Source: Virgibacillus dokdonensis
GTDB lineage: Bacteria > Bacillota > Bacilli > Bacillales > Amphibacillaceae
Reading direction: 5' to 3'
DNA: 64,000 nt
Assembly: GCF_900166595.1 (NCBI RefSeq)
Contig: NZ_LT745763.1
Span: 2,224,660-2,288,659, forward strand
A program made the translations under genes and the position numbers. The notes under the pieces are model-generated. The model made no database searches and was not told the origin of the DNA. It saw only the letters and a list, made by a program, of their open reading frames with translations. Shown one piece after another: positions 29,296-38,598 of the stretch (the stretch's first letter is position 1; each line of letters opens with the position of its first letter).

Positions 29296-29953
29296 TACGA
29301 TCTTCCTTCTGTGCAAACTGCTGTATTAATTGGTTGCGATTTTGCTTTAACTTGTCCAATTCCCTTGTAAATTGCCGTTTGAAATTCGTTTGATCATTTG
29401 TTTTCATATTTTTTGATCCATGATTAAATTTTTGCAAAAACTTTGGAAGAGTAGCTGTTTCATAAGCTACACCCTCCTTTCGTAAGTCATCAATAACAGA
29501 CTCATCCGTTATTTCCTGAAGCAGCTCAACATTATCTCCTACACCGATTAAATAATACTTTTTCCCTAGGCGAACAATTTGCAATGATTTATTCTGTCCT
29601 ACAGATATACCTGCAATGTTCTCTAATGCTTTCGCTTGGTTAAATAATGCATTTTTTCGTTTCAAAAACAAAAGCAAGAGATAGATCAAACCGAGAATAA
29701 GCAATAAAGCAATGATTAACTTCACAAAGCTTAGCCATAGTGGATCTGCATCTGTTTCTTTATTCAATAATGCCGTCTTATCTTCATTATTTTCCTTCTC
29801 TGCTGCATTTGTTTCTGTAGATTCGCAGTCTGCTTCGTCATTGATACAATCATTAACAGATTTAGGAGCAGCCGCTACATCTAATTCCGTTACAAACAGA
29901 AATAGGAACAAGCTTAACAAACTAAATATAACCGTTAATTTCTTCACACACAT
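29288..29953 (-). CDS. fliO: Flagellar biosynthesis protein FliO (FliZ of B. subtilis)
   Basis: A 221-residue protein with an N-terminal signal-like hydrophobic stretch (VIFSLLSLFLFLFVTELDVAAA), an acidic external part, one membrane segment (WLSFVKLIIALLLILGLIYLLLLFL, about 74-98) and a cytoplasmic FliO domain (ISVGQNKSLQIVRLGKKYYLIGVGDNVELLQEI). It helps assemble the FliP ring. It lies between cheY and fliP as in B. subtilis, where it is called FliZ. Confidence 0.92.
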   Translation of the reverse strand: MCVKKLTVIFSLLSLFLFLFVTELDVAAAPKSVNDCINDEADCESTETNAAEKENNEDKTALLNKETDADPLWLSFVKLIIALLLILGLIYLLLLFLKRKNALFNQAKALENIAGISVGQNKSLQIVRLGKKYYLIGVGDNVELLQEITDESVIDDLRKEGVAYETATLPKFLQKFNHGSKNMKTNDQTNFKRQFTRELDKLKQNRNQLIQQFAQKEDRNE

Positions 29954-29963
29954 TCACTCACTT

Positions 29964-30326
29964 TTAGCTTAAAGCTTTCTGAATTGCTTCAATAACGCGA
30001 TCCGCTTGGAACGGTTTTACAATAAAATCCTTTGCTCCTGCTTGAATGGCGTCAATAACCATTGCTTGCTGTCCCATCGCGGAACACATAATGATTTTTG
30101 CTTGTGGATCAACGGCTAATATTTCGTTTAATGCCGTAATCCCATCTTTTTCTGGCATTGTAATATCCATTGTTATTAAATCAGGGTTTAATTCATTATA
30201 TTTTTCAACAGCTTGTACGCCATCTTGTGCTTCACCAACAACTTCATATCCATTTTTCGTTAGAATATCCTTAATCATCATTCGCATAAACGCTGCGTCA
30301 TCTACTATTAAAATACGATTGCCCAT
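29964..30326 (-). CDS. cheY: Chemotaxis response regulator CheY
   Basis: A 120-residue single-domain response regulator. CheA phosphorylates Asp54 (LITMDITMPEKDG); the acidic pair is Asp9/Asp10 (LIVDDAAFMR) and the conserved lysine lies in FIVKPF. CheY-P binds the FliM/FliY switch to favour counter-clockwise rotation in Bacillus. It sits between fliY and fliO. Confidence 0.98.
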   Translation of the reverse strand: MGNRILIVDDAAFMRMMIKDILTKNGYEVVGEAQDGVQAVEKYNELNPDLITMDITMPEKDGITALNEILAVDPQAKIIMCSAMGQQAMVIDAIQAGAKDFIVKPFQADRVIEAIQKALS

Positions 30327-30357
30327 AAAGCAAAACCTCCCACTATATTTTGTTCAC

Positions 30358-31500
30358 TTACTTCAGTTTGTTTAATCGATCGGATTGACTCAAAATGTCC
30401 GTTACACGAACACCAAAATTTTCATCAATGACAACTACTTCTCCAGTTGCAATCCGTTTTTCATTTACTAAAATATCTACCGGTTCACCTGCTAATTTAT
30501 CTAACTCTACAATAGAACCTTGTGATAAATCTAAGATATCTTTAATCGTACGCTTCGTTCTACCAAGCTCCACCGTTACTTTTAAAGGAACATCCAAAAG
30601 CATATCTAAATTACGTTGTTCTGTTCGGTTTAAAGTCACGGGCTCAAATGAAGAAAATTCTGCTTGTTGCACATTAGATTGCTCCGTTGCTGGGTGATGA
30701 TTCCCTATAAATTGTTTTGTATCCTTAGCATGAGAGTGATTCTTTTCGGGTTCCAAGTAATTATCATTATATTCTTTATGACTCGCTGGTTCTTCCATAA
30801 CTGTCGATGCTACCTCTTCTTCGCTTGGTTCGCTAGAAACTAATTGGTCTACTAATTCTTTTGCGAAATGAATTGGCATTAATTGAAAGAGTGTAGAATC
30901 AATAAGATCACCAACTTTTAATTGGAAAGTTACTTTAACAAAAGGATCGTCTCCTAAAGTCTTTTCAGATTCTTTTTCCGGATCTTCTAAATGGATCGTC
31001 GGCGGAGAAATGTCTACACGTTTATTGAATACCGTAGACATGCTTGTAGCAGCAGCGCCCATCATCTGATTCATTGCTTCCTGCACAGCACTTAAATGAA
31101 TTTCATTTAATTCTTCTGATGGGTTTCTGCCATCTCCTCCTAGCATAATATCAGATATAATAGCTGCATCTTCGGCTTTTATAACAAATACATTCTTCCC
31201 AGAAAAACCTTCTAAATAGTTTACTTGGACACTTACTGGTTCAAAGGTGAAATTTTTCAACTCCTCCTGAGCTATAACAGAAACTTCAGGTGTCGTAATT
31301 TCAACTTTTTCTTTTAATAATGTAGATAAAGTTGTAGCAGAGCTACCAAAGGATATGTTACCGATCTCTCCTAATGTGTCAATTTCCATTGTAGATAAGA
31401 AATCATTCGTAATGGAGCTAGAGTTATCATCATCTTCTGTAGAACTTACATCTAATAGTGCATCAATTTCATCTTGAGATAGCTTACCGTCATTCCCCAT
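30358..31500 (-). CDS. fliY: Flagellar motor switch phosphatase FliY
   Basis: A 380-residue switch protein combining a FliM-like N-terminal CheY-binding peptide (LSQDEIDALLDV), a CheC-type phosphatase core (DTLGEIGNISFGSSATTLSTLL near 44 and AVQEAMNQMMGAAATSMSTVF near 143) and a C-terminal SpoA/FliN domain (about 300-380, LDVPLKVTVELGRTKRTIKDIL). An acidic linker separates the last two. Start ATG 31500 is seven bases after GGGGGG; it overlaps fliM by 11 bases. Confidence 0.96.
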   Translation of the reverse strand: MGNDGKLSQDEIDALLDVSSTEDDDNSSSITNDFLSTMEIDTLGEIGNISFGSSATTLSTLLKEKVEITTPEVSVIAQEELKNFTFEPVSVQVNYLEGFSGKNVFVIKAEDAAIISDIMLGGDGRNPSEELNEIHLSAVQEAMNQMMGAAATSMSTVFNKRVDISPPTIHLEDPEKESEKTLGDDPFVKVTFQLKVGDLIDSTLFQLMPIHFAKELVDQLVSSEPSEEEVASTVMEEPASHKEYNDNYLEPEKNHSHAKDTKQFIGNHHPATEQSNVQQAEFSSFEPVTLNRTEQRNLDMLLDVPLKVTVELGRTKRTIKDILDLSQGSIVELDKLAGEPVDILVNEKRIATGEVVVIDENFGVRVTDILSQSDRLNKLK

Positions 31501-32488
31501 CTTCATTCCCCCCTTTAAAAGTATCTAATATTTGGACGGACATTCTATTTTTATATGTACCTGGTTGTACAAGAAATTTCGGCTCATCGTTTACCTCTAA
31601 TATTAGTGGACTTTCAATGGATTGATCGAGTCTAATAATATCTTTTTTGCCTAATTTCAAAAACTGTTCAATGGTGATCGTTGATTCACCTAAGATTGGT
31701 TTCACCTCAACAGTTGCTTGCTGGATATTTCTAGTTATTTTTTCATATGCTTCATCATTACGTTTTTTTCCAGCCGTTTGCATCCAGTAATGAACAGACA
31801 ACTTAGATATAATTGGTTCTAATACAATATGCGGAATACAAATATTAATCATGCCGCTTGCTTCTCCTATCGTAGTATTAAGCGATACAACCACGACAGT
31901 TTCATTGGGTGAAACCATTTGTAAAAATTGTGGATTTACTTCAAAGTCTTCCATAACAGGATCAATGTCTACAATGGAAGCCCAAGCTTCTTGGAGCTTC
32001 GTACTCGCCTTTTCAAACAACTGTGACATTAGAAGTGTTTCAATTTCGGTTAAATTTTCGACTTTATTAAAACTAACGCCTTGCCCACCTAAGGTTCTAT
32101 CAAGCATCGCATAAGCAATGTTTGGATTAATTTCCATTACAATTCTACCTTCCAGCGGCTTAAGACTATATGTATTTAAAATCGTCATCTTAGGTACAGA
32201 ACGAATAAACTCTTCATAAGGTATTTGATCCACAGATGCAACCGAGATGTTTACATATGTTCGTAGTTTAGCTGAGAAAAAAGTGGTCAATAACCGGGCA
32301 TAATTTTCATGTATCCGTGAAATACTACGAATTTGATCCTTAGAAAATCGCAATGCACGTTTAAAATCATAGACAAGCACTTTTTTTTCTTGATCTTCTT
32401 TTTTTAATTCGTCCGCATCCATTTCACCTGAAGATATAGCGGATAATAATGCATCAATTTCATTCTGTGAAAGAACTTCTTCTACCAA
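31490..32488 (-). CDS. fliM: Flagellar motor switch protein FliM
   Basis: A 332-residue C-ring protein that binds CheY-P. The N-terminal CheY-binding peptide LSQNEIDALLSA is at residues 6-17. The CheC-like middle domain carries VPKMTILNTYSLKPLEGRIVMEINPNIAYAMLDRTLGG, and the C-terminal SpoA domain follows (about 255-325). The start is TTG at 32488, nine bases after GGAGG; the nearby ATG is out of frame. Confidence 0.97.
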   Translation of the reverse strand: MVEEVLSQNEIDALLSAISSGEMDADELKKEDQEKKVLVYDFKRALRFSKDQIRSISRIHENYARLLTTFFSAKLRTYVNISVASVDQIPYEEFIRSVPKMTILNTYSLKPLEGRIVMEINPNIAYAMLDRTLGGQGVSFNKVENLTEIETLLMSQLFEKASTKLQEAWASIVDIDPVMEDFEVNPQFLQMVSPNETVVVVSLNTTIGEASGMINICIPHIVLEPIISKLSVHYWMQTAGKKRNDEAYEKITRNIQQATVEVKPILGESTITIEQFLKLGKKDIIRLDQSIESPLILEVNDEPKFLVQPGTYKNRMSVQILDTFKGGNEDGE

Positions 32489-32523
32489 CGACCATCACCT
32501 CCAAATCGGAGTCGAAAACTTTC

Positions 32524-32943
32524 TTATTGTAAAATCTTACTAATTGTATAAACATCCGTTATCTTCCCTGTAGTCATGACTTCATTTAGTTTTGTTTTTA
32601 CGTGTTTTTCTAAATCATTAAGCCCCGATTGGAAATCTTTTTCTTCTAAAGTAGCTAATTCTTTGATAAGAATATTTTTTATTTGAAAGTCTCGTTTCTC
32701 GATTTCCTCTTTTGCATCTTTTCCATCGGTAATAATTTGAAATTGTATTCTTACAAAACTACCATCTTTGAGATCTGTTGTAATTTCAGGTGTTTCGTAT
32801 GAATATTCCTCCATTTTATCAATGGATGATGTTTTTCCACTTTGCTCATCTGAGTTAACATATTGGACAACGACGAAAGCGGAAATCCCTATAATCAGTA
32901 TGACAGTTAATGACGTTAGCATCGTTTTTACTAGTTTATTCAT
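32524..32943 (-). CDS. fliL: Flagellar basal body-associated protein FliL
   Basis: A 139-residue membrane protein with one N-terminal membrane segment ([22 protein letters not shown]) and an extracytoplasmic FliL domain ([46 protein letters not shown]). FliL associates with the stator and supports torque. The ATG at 32943 overlaps the end of swrD, so the two are probably coupled. Confidence 0.95.
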   Translation of the reverse strand: MNKLVKTMLTSLTVILIIGISAFVVVQYVNSDEQSGKTSSIDKMEEYSYETPEITTDLKDGSFVRIQFQIITDGKDAKEEIEKRDFQIKNILIKELATLEEKDFQSGLNDLEKHVKTKLNEVMTTGKITDVYTISKILQ

Positions 32944-33157
32944 CGCCGTTGCATACCTCCTTCTTGGTGACAACTTGAACACCAATTTGCTGATAATACG
33001 CTAAAGTTCGCTGGAGAACTTCTGAACGAGTTTCCTTTACAACAAATTTCTTTCCATTCATTAACGTAATCGTTGTATCTGGAAAATTTTGAACCTGTTC
33101 AATCATAACTGCGTTTAATGTAAATTCGTCACCGTTTAATCTTGTTAATGAAATCAT
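32936..33157 (-). CDS. swrD: FlbD-family swarming protein SwrD (YlzI)
   Basis: A 73-residue FlbD-family protein. B. subtilis SwrD has been reported to raise flagellar power for swarming. The family start [22 protein letters not shown] and the [16 protein letters not shown] motif are clear. The ATG at 33157 is preceded by AAGGAGG, but 31 bases separate the two and a 20-base hairpin lies between them, an unusual arrangement reported as a finding. Confidence 0.92.
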   Translation of the reverse strand: MISLTRLNGDEFTLNAVMIEQVQNFPDTTITLMNGKKFVVKETRSEVLQRTLAYYQQIGVQVVTKKEVCNGDE

Positions 33158-33165
33158 GTGTAGGT

Positions 33166-33185
33166 GGGAGCGAAGAAACGCTCCC
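33166..33185 (-). promoter_or_regulatory. Hairpin between the swrD ribosome binding site and start codon
   Basis: On the minus strand GGGAGCG pairs with CGCTCCC around TTTCTT. It sits between the GGAGG at 33189-33193 and the ATG at 33157. If folded, the effective spacing falls from 31 to about 11 bases. No T run follows, so it is not a terminator. Confidence 0.6.
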
Positions 33186-33198
33186 TTTCCTCCTTAAT

Positions 33199-33990
33199 TT
33201 ATCGTTTTAAATTTACAAGTTCTTGAAGAATTTCATCGGAAGTCGTAATAATTCTTGTGTTTGCTTGGAACCCGCGTTGCGCGGTAATCATTTCTGTAAA
33301 TTCTTCCGATAAATCAACGTTAGACATTTCAAGTGCACTTGGTACAATTTTAGCAGCGCCTTCTGTTTCTGGAGCAACAATTCCGTTATAACCCGCATTT
33401 TCACTATTAAGAAATAAATTGTTACCGGCTTTTTCTAAACCTGCTGGGTTAGAAAAACTAGCGAGGGCAATTTGCCCACCATCAACTGGGTCTCCATCAG
33501 CATTAATATACGTAACTGTACCATCGGTTCCAATACTAAAACTTTCAGCGTCTTCAGGAATGGTCAAGTCCTCTCCGCCAACACTTTGCAAATAGAATCC
33601 ATTTGCATCGACAATGCGATCATCATCATCTAAATAAAAGTTTCCGGCCCGTGTGTAATAGGTAGTGCCATTTCCTTCCACAATAAACATGCCATCGCCT
33701 TCTAGCATCAAATCTAACGGATTTCCAGTTGTTTGCCTAAACCCTTGAGTGTGAATATTATCGATTGATCCAAGCTGCGAACCTAAACCTACTTGAGAAG
33801 GGTTTATTCCACCACGCGTAGCCGTAGGTCCTTGAGCTCCAGAAGTTGTTTGGCTCATCATATCTTGAAATGTGACTCTTCCTTTTTTAAAACCTACTGT
33901 ACTTACGTTTGCAATATTGTTCCCAATAACATCTAACTTTGTTTGAAATCCTTTCATACCAGAAATTCCTGCATACATAGAACGTAACAT
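33199..33990 (-). CDS. flgE: Flagellar hook protein FlgE (FlgG-type)
   Basis: A 263-residue flagellar rod/hook-family protein. The N-terminal rod domain (LRSMYAGISGMKGFQTKLDVIGNNIANVSTVGFKKGR) and the C-terminal domain (MSNVDLSEEFTEMITAQRGFQANTRIITTSDEILQELVNL) pack as coiled coils in the hook. In B. subtilis the gene here was named flgG and encodes the hook protein of similar length (264). I start at the ATG at 33990, eight bases after AAAGGGG; another ATG lies at 33996. It follows flgD, the hook cap gene. Confidence 0.93.
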   Translation of the reverse strand: MLRSMYAGISGMKGFQTKLDVIGNNIANVSTVGFKKGRVTFQDMMSQTTSGAQGPTATRGGINPSQVGLGSQLGSIDNIHTQGFRQTTGNPLDLMLEGDGMFIVEGNGTTYYTRAGNFYLDDDDRIVDANGFYLQSVGGEDLTIPEDAESFSIGTDGTVTYINADGDPVDGGQIALASFSNPAGLEKAGNNLFLNSENAGYNGIVAPETEGAAKIVPSALEMSNVDLSEEFTEMITAQRGFQANTRIITTSDEILQELVNLKR

Positions 33991-34106
33991 TGTCATTTCC
34001 CCTTTATATTAAAATTAAATATATTTTGAGCGTTTGAGGTATATTAGATTCCAACTGCGTACGTAACCGATAAAAGCTAAATGCTTATTTTCACCAGTGG
34101 CTACTT

Positions 34107-34562
34107 TTACTTGTCCTCTGTTTCTTCAAACGCCGGATCATTTACTTGCAAAGCTGCATCCGCGTAAATCTTCTCTCCATTTTCTAATTCTAGAATTGCC
34201 CAACCCTCATTCTGACTAACAGCGACGACCCTACTTGTTTTTATTTCCGTTTCCTTACCCGTTTCTTCATCATAACTTTGGTAAGTTACCTCTTTTCCTA
34301 ACATGTGACTATATTTGATCACAGGAGAAACAAGTTGACTTTCTACTAATGTATTAATAGAATTTGACATGTTCATCATCTGCTCTAAAGAACTAAATTC
34401 TGCCATCTGTGATACAAATTGACGATCATCCATCGGATTAGTAGGATCTTGATTTTTTAATTGGGTCATTAAAATTTTCAAAAATTCATCTTTTCCTAGA
34501 TTTGGGCTGGGTGTTCGCTCTTTTTGATTATGTAAATAAAGCGAAGGATCAATTTTTGCCAT
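34107..34562 (-). CDS. flgD: Flagellar hook cap protein FlgD
   Basis: A 151-residue hook assembly scaffold. It shows the family block LGKDEFLKILMTQLKNQDPTNPMDDRQFVSQMAEFSSLEQMMNMSNSI and SHMLGKEVTY. The long C-terminal FlgD domains of proteobacteria are reduced, as in Bacillus. Start ATG 34562 is preferred over ATG 34568 because of spacing to GGGG. It lies between fliK and flgE. Confidence 0.95.
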   Translation of the reverse strand: MAKIDPSLYLHNQKERTPSPNLGKDEFLKILMTQLKNQDPTNPMDDRQFVSQMAEFSSLEQMMNMSNSINTLVESQLVSPVIKYSHMLGKEVTYQSYDEETGKETEIKTSRVVAVSQNEGWAILELENGEKIYADAALQVNDPAFEETEDK

Positions 34563-34577
34563 TATCATACACCCCTT

Positions 34578-35882
34578 TTATACTTGCTCGTTCATTAATA
34601 GTTCATGGAAAGTAGTCATAAATTCTTCGTTATTATCTGCAGCAGAGTCATCGTGAAATTCTTGTTGTTTCTGCTCTTGTGAATCAGAATACTGCTGCGA
34701 TTCAGATCCAGTTCCCTTTTGCATTTGTTGGCTTTGCTGCAATATACCTTCTTGTTTTTCAATGGTTACTTGCTGCGGAGAAAACATATTACGGAGCTTA
34801 TGTATATTAGACTCTAACATTTCCTTTGCAGCTTGCGACTGTACTAGAATACGAACTGCCATCACTCCATCTGTTTGCGTAAATCGGACTGTCATATCAC
34901 CCAAGTGTTCTGGACGCAACGTTAAATGAAGCTGGTTGACACCATTTGGCATTTTCATAAATTTACTTGATTGCATAATTCGCTGTAGTTGTTGAACTAG
35001 CTCTTGACCAGTATTTCGTTGCGTTTGCTGCTCTGGTTGAAGATATATGACATGCTGTTCAAGTTTTGCCATAGGTACCGAAGTTGGGTTTATATTATTC
35101 ATAGTTGTTATTGGCTCTTTAGCATAGGTTGTTGTCTGCTTAGTTTTCGACATTTCCTCCATTACTTTTGTAAGCCACTTAGCGACATCACCACTTGATA
35201 TTTTAGCTTCATTATTGTAATGCTGTTTCTGAACAAACGCACTTCTTTTTTCAAATGTTGCCACTAACTGTTTCCAAATGGTTGCTTCTTTTGTATTCCC
35301 TCCTTCGTTTAAACGGATTATTGCCTTTTCCGTATTCCCTGCGGTACTTACTTGTTTACTTAACTCAGACCATTGCTGTAATAAATGAACTAACTTTGAC
35401 GCTGCTTGTTGTATATTTGGTTGATTATTTTGTTGATTGTTTAGCTGGGATAGTAAAGTGCTTACCTTAGAGAAAATCGCAGTTAATTCTTTCTGTATCA
35501 ATAAATTTGCTGACTGCTCATCTGTAATTGATATACTTTCGTTACCTAACAATAGTTGCTCACTTGGAAGTTGTTTTTCTATTTGTATGGCTATCTCTTT
35601 ATTTAAGGATTCTTCCGGTTGTACTCTTTCATTTCCTTGTGTTTCAAACCATTTACTTACCCACTGTTGCATGAAAGGAGACATCTCCTCAGACAACCAG
35701 TTAGTTTTATCATCAGGTAATTTTTCACAAATTTGATCCATCATCTTTCCTAGTTCTTGCTTAGAGGCTAGCAATTCATAAAAAGCATGTTCCGTTTGTT
35801 GCTCTTTTACTGTCAATGGCATAGAACCTTTTTTATCAACTGTTGATGGTAACTGCTGCAATAACATCGCAACGTTAATCAT
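34578..35882 (-). CDS. fliK: Flagellar hook-length control protein FliK
   Basis: A 434-residue export-substrate ruler that signals FlhB to switch from hook to filament substrates. The N-terminal two-thirds are Gln/Asn/Thr rich and variable, as expected of a ruler. The conserved C-terminal core is present: NQLHLTLRPEHLGDMTVRFTQTDGVMAVRILVQSQAAKEMLESNIHKLRNMF (about 330-380), with a Gln-rich tail. Start ATG 35882 lies behind AAGGAAGGTGG; in-frame codons further upstream lack a binding site. Confidence 0.93.
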   Translation of the reverse strand: MINVAMLLQQLPSTVDKKGSMPLTVKEQQTEHAFYELLASKQELGKMMDQICEKLPDDKTNWLSEEMSPFMQQWVSKWFETQGNERVQPEESLNKEIAIQIEKQLPSEQLLLGNESISITDEQSANLLIQKELTAIFSKVSTLLSQLNNQQNNQPNIQQAASKLVHLLQQWSELSKQVSTAGNTEKAIIRLNEGGNTKEATIWKQLVATFEKRSAFVQKQHYNNEAKISSGDVAKWLTKVMEEMSKTKQTTTYAKEPITTMNNINPTSVPMAKLEQHVIYLQPEQQTQRNTGQELVQQLQRIMQSSKFMKMPNGVNQLHLTLRPEHLGDMTVRFTQTDGVMAVRILVQSQAAKEMLESNIHKLRNMFSPQQVTIEKQEGILQQSQQMQKGTGSESQQYSDSQEQKQQEFHDDSAADNNEEFMTTFHELLMNEQV

Positions 35883-36215
35883 TTTAACACCACCTTCCTT
35901 GAGCATTTTATTGCGCGTAATTCCATATATAATGAATCTTTTCACTTCCCCTTTACATATCCTCCGATTTTGTAGTGGGGAATCGTACAGCAGCTTATCT
36001 TCACGGGAAACAGGACGTCAACACTTTAAAACTAAAAATTATAGAATTGATGTCAAAGAAAATCCACTTTTTAAGTGAGCGTAGGCTATGACTTGCATCT
36101 TTAAATGCTATCCACATATAATTAGCATTTTTTCGTCAGAACTACTACTTTACAACCTACTCCGTATTGGAAATGATGAGATTTTTGACATATTATCTAG
36201 CTGCTTAATAAAGGA
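35883..36215. other. Intergenic region between ylxF and fliK
   Basis: About 330 bases inside the fla/che operon with no credible gene. It contains the fliK ribosome binding site at its left end. I see no convincing promoter with correct spacing and no terminator-like hairpin. Confidence 0.4.
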
Positions 36216-36824
36216 CTACTCTTCCTCTGCCTTATCTAAAAATTGCTCTGTTAATTGCGCAGCAGTAGTTGCATCCATTACTTCTAATATCTTGCCGCGT
36301 TCCTTGTCATCCAACTCTTCTAAAATGGCTAATGCTGTTTTTCTCTTTAAATCTTGTAAAATTTGAGCTGCTTTTTCTTCATCCATTTCTTTAAACGAAG
36401 TAGACATTGATTTAAAGGAATTCTTTTTTGTTTGATTTTTATCCTTCTTCTGTTGTTCTTCCGTCTGATTTTGCTCTCGATCTTGAAGTTTAATAACGTC
36501 TTGTTCGAGCATTTGGATCGTTGTCTCTTTCTCTTTTAGTTCTTCTTGTAATTGTTTAATCTCTGAATCCTTATTTTCAATTTGTGATTTCAACTGCGTA
36601 TCCGCTGCATCTTTTGCCTTCTTACCATCTTCTTCATCTACAAATGATGAAACACCAGGAATCTCTGCTGCTTTCCCTTTCACCCAACCTCCTACATCCA
36701 CACCTGTAGCTAACAAAATAATGGTGACAAGCGTAATAGTGAAGCCTATAGGGACAACAATTGCGAACAAGAACCAAAGAAAAGGATTCATTTTTTTTGT
36801 ATCTGCTTGTTTTTTCTTAACCAT
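36216..36824 (-). CDS. ylxF: MotE-family protein YlxF
   Basis: A 202-residue protein with one N-terminal membrane segment (FLWFLFAIVVPIGFTITLVTIILLATGV), a long coiled coil (about 65-140, KSQIENKDSEIKQLQEELKEKETTIQMLEQDV) and a C-terminal MgtE-N-like helical domain (MDEEKAAQILQDLKRKTALAILEELDDKERGKILEVMDATTAAQL). It lies between fliJ and fliK, as in B. subtilis. The architecture matches MotE-type proteins linked to the motor or export; the exact function is uncertain. Start ATG 36824 lies six bases after AGGTG. Confidence 0.88.
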   Translation of the reverse strand: MVKKKQADTKKMNPFLWFLFAIVVPIGFTITLVTIILLATGVDVGGWVKGKAAEIPGVSSFVDEEDGKKAKDAADTQLKSQIENKDSEIKQLQEELKEKETTIQMLEQDVIKLQDREQNQTEEQQKKDKNQTKKNSFKSMSTSFKEMDEEKAAQILQDLKRKTALAILEELDDKERGKILEVMDATTAAQLTEQFLDKAEEE

Positions 36825-36829
36825 TCGCT

Positions 36830-37276
36830 TCACCTATTTTTATATTTTAAAAATTGCTGCATGGATATTTCATCCATCATCGATTTTTCTAATTTTTCCT
36901 GTGCTTCCATTTCTCTTTGCTTACGATGTGCAATCATTTTCTCAAATTTTTTTGTTTCTACATGTGCCTCTGTTAAGTCAGATTGTTTTGCTTCCATATC
37001 TGCTCTCGCTCTTTGTACTTCCTCTTGTAAATGGACAATCATAGCATTTAATTTTTCTAAATAGTCAACCTGTTCCCTTAATTTTTCTAACGTTGTAGTT
37101 TGTTGCATACATTCTTCATAGGTTTCTTCTGCTACTTCTTTCTTTTTTAACAATTGGTATAATTGGGTGGCAGAATTTTCAAAGCAATCGATAGCCTGCT
37201 GATAAGCTTTTTGAGCTTGTACTTTTTCCGTTTCTCGAACATGCAGTAGTTTAGTTAAGACTACCGTTCCACTCAT
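36830..37276 (-). CDS. fliJ: Flagellar export chaperone FliJ
   Basis: A 148-residue, almost entirely coiled-coil protein (LLHVRETEKVQAQKAYQQAIDCFENSATQLYQLLKKKEVAEETYEECMQ). FliJ sits in the centre of the FliI ring, promotes its ATPase and links it to FlhA. Length equals that of B. subtilis FliJ (147). Start overlaps the fliI stop by 4 bases (ATGA). Confidence 0.93.
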   Translation of the reverse strand: MSGTVVLTKLLHVRETEKVQAQKAYQQAIDCFENSATQLYQLLKKKEVAEETYEECMQQTTTLEKLREQVDYLEKLNAMIVHLQEEVQRARADMEAKQSDLTEAHVETKKFEKMIAHRKQREMEAQEKLEKSMMDEISMQQFLKYKNR

Positions 37277-38598
37277 TTCCGAGCACCTCCGTGAAGCAGA
37301 TTTTTCATTAAATGAATAGATTCTTCTAACGAGTAATAATCACTAATCCCTTGTTTAAGAAAAGATACAATTTTAGGATAATAATCCATTGCTCGATCAA
37401 TTTCTTGGTCTGTCCCACGTTTATAAGCCCCTATTTGAATCAATTCTCTATTCTCTTCAAACGTTGCGAGTAAATTCCGAATTTGTTTAGCTGCCTGCTG
37501 GTGATTTTCGCCTGTAACTTGCTGCATTACCCGACTGATAGATTGCAATATGTTAATCGCAGGATATTGACCTCTTTCTGCTAATTTACGATCCATAATG
37601 AAATGGCCATCCAAAATACCTCGAACAGTATCAGCAATTGGCTCATTCATATCATCCCCATCAACGAGCACCGTATAAAAAGCCGTAATGGTCCCATTAG
37701 AATTGGTTCCAGTTCTCTCTAAAAGCTTAGGTAGTGTCGCAAATACAGACGGTGTATAACCTTTAGTCGTCGGTGGTTCCCCAGTGGCCAATCCAACTTC
37801 TCTTCTTGCCATAGCAACTCGTGTTACGGAATCCATCAATAAATTAACGCGGTAACCTTGATCACGAAAATATTCGCTAATAGCGGTAGCTGTATCCGCA
37901 CCCTTAATTCTCATTAAAGCTGGTTGATCAGATGTTGCTACGACGACAATGGACTTTTTTAGCCCTTCTTCGCCCAAATCTTTTTCGATAAACTCTCTAA
38001 CTTCGCGTCCACGCTCACCAATCAATGCAATAACATTGATATCTGCTTCACTGTTCCTTGCAATCATTCCAAGTAAAGTACTTTTTCCTACACCACTGCC
38101 AGCAAAAATACCAATTCTTTGCCCTTCGCCAACAGTTAGTAACCCATCAATAATTTTAATACCAACCTGTAAAGCATTTGTGATTGGCGGTCTTTGCATT
38201 GGATTTGGCGGAGATTGATCGGTAAGATAGCTCATAAGGCCTTTTTGCAACGCTTTACCATTCAAAGGCTTTCCTAAAGCATTAATAACATTACCAATTA
38301 ACCCTCTACCAATTTTAATACTAAGTGGTTTTCCAGTAGCTTCTACTAAACAACCAGAACCAATTTCTATTACTTCCTCATAAGGCATTAAAATAATTCG
38401 TTCCTCATGAAATCCTACTACTTCTGCAATGATTGGAGTTTCTCTTTGAGAAGCTGGATGAATGTAGCACACTTCACCGATGTTTGCAGCAGGACCTTTA
38501 GACTCGATCATAATACCTACAACACGCAATACTTTCCCGTAACGTTTGTACGTATCTAATTTAGAAATAGCATTTAAATAAGCAGTTGCATTCATCAT
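37273..38598 (-). CDS. fliI: Flagellar export ATPase FliI
   Basis: A 441-residue F1-beta-like ATPase that energises flagellar export. Walker A is GIFAGSGVGKSTLLGMIAR near residue 165; INVIALIGERGREVREFIEKDLG, VNLLMDSVTRVAMARREVGLATGEPPTTKGY and LVDGDDMNEPIADTVRGILDGHFIMDRKLAERGQYPAIN are all intact. Start is one of two adjacent ATG codons (38598, 38595) overlapping the fliH stop. Confidence 0.98.
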   Translation of the reverse strand: MMNATAYLNAISKLDTYKRYGKVLRVVGIMIESKGPAANIGEVCYIHPASQRETPIIAEVVGFHEERIILMPYEEVIEIGSGCLVEATGKPLSIKIGRGLIGNVINALGKPLNGKALQKGLMSYLTDQSPPNPMQRPPITNALQVGIKIIDGLLTVGEGQRIGIFAGSGVGKSTLLGMIARNSEADINVIALIGERGREVREFIEKDLGEEGLKKSIVVVATSDQPALMRIKGADTATAISEYFRDQGYRVNLLMDSVTRVAMARREVGLATGEPPTTKGYTPSVFATLPKLLERTGTNSNGTITAFYTVLVDGDDMNEPIADTVRGILDGHFIMDRKLAERGQYPAINILQSISRVMQQVTGENHQQAAKQIRNLLATFEENRELIQIGAYKRGTDQEIDRAMDYYPKIVSFLKQGISDYYSLEESIHLMKNLLHGGARK

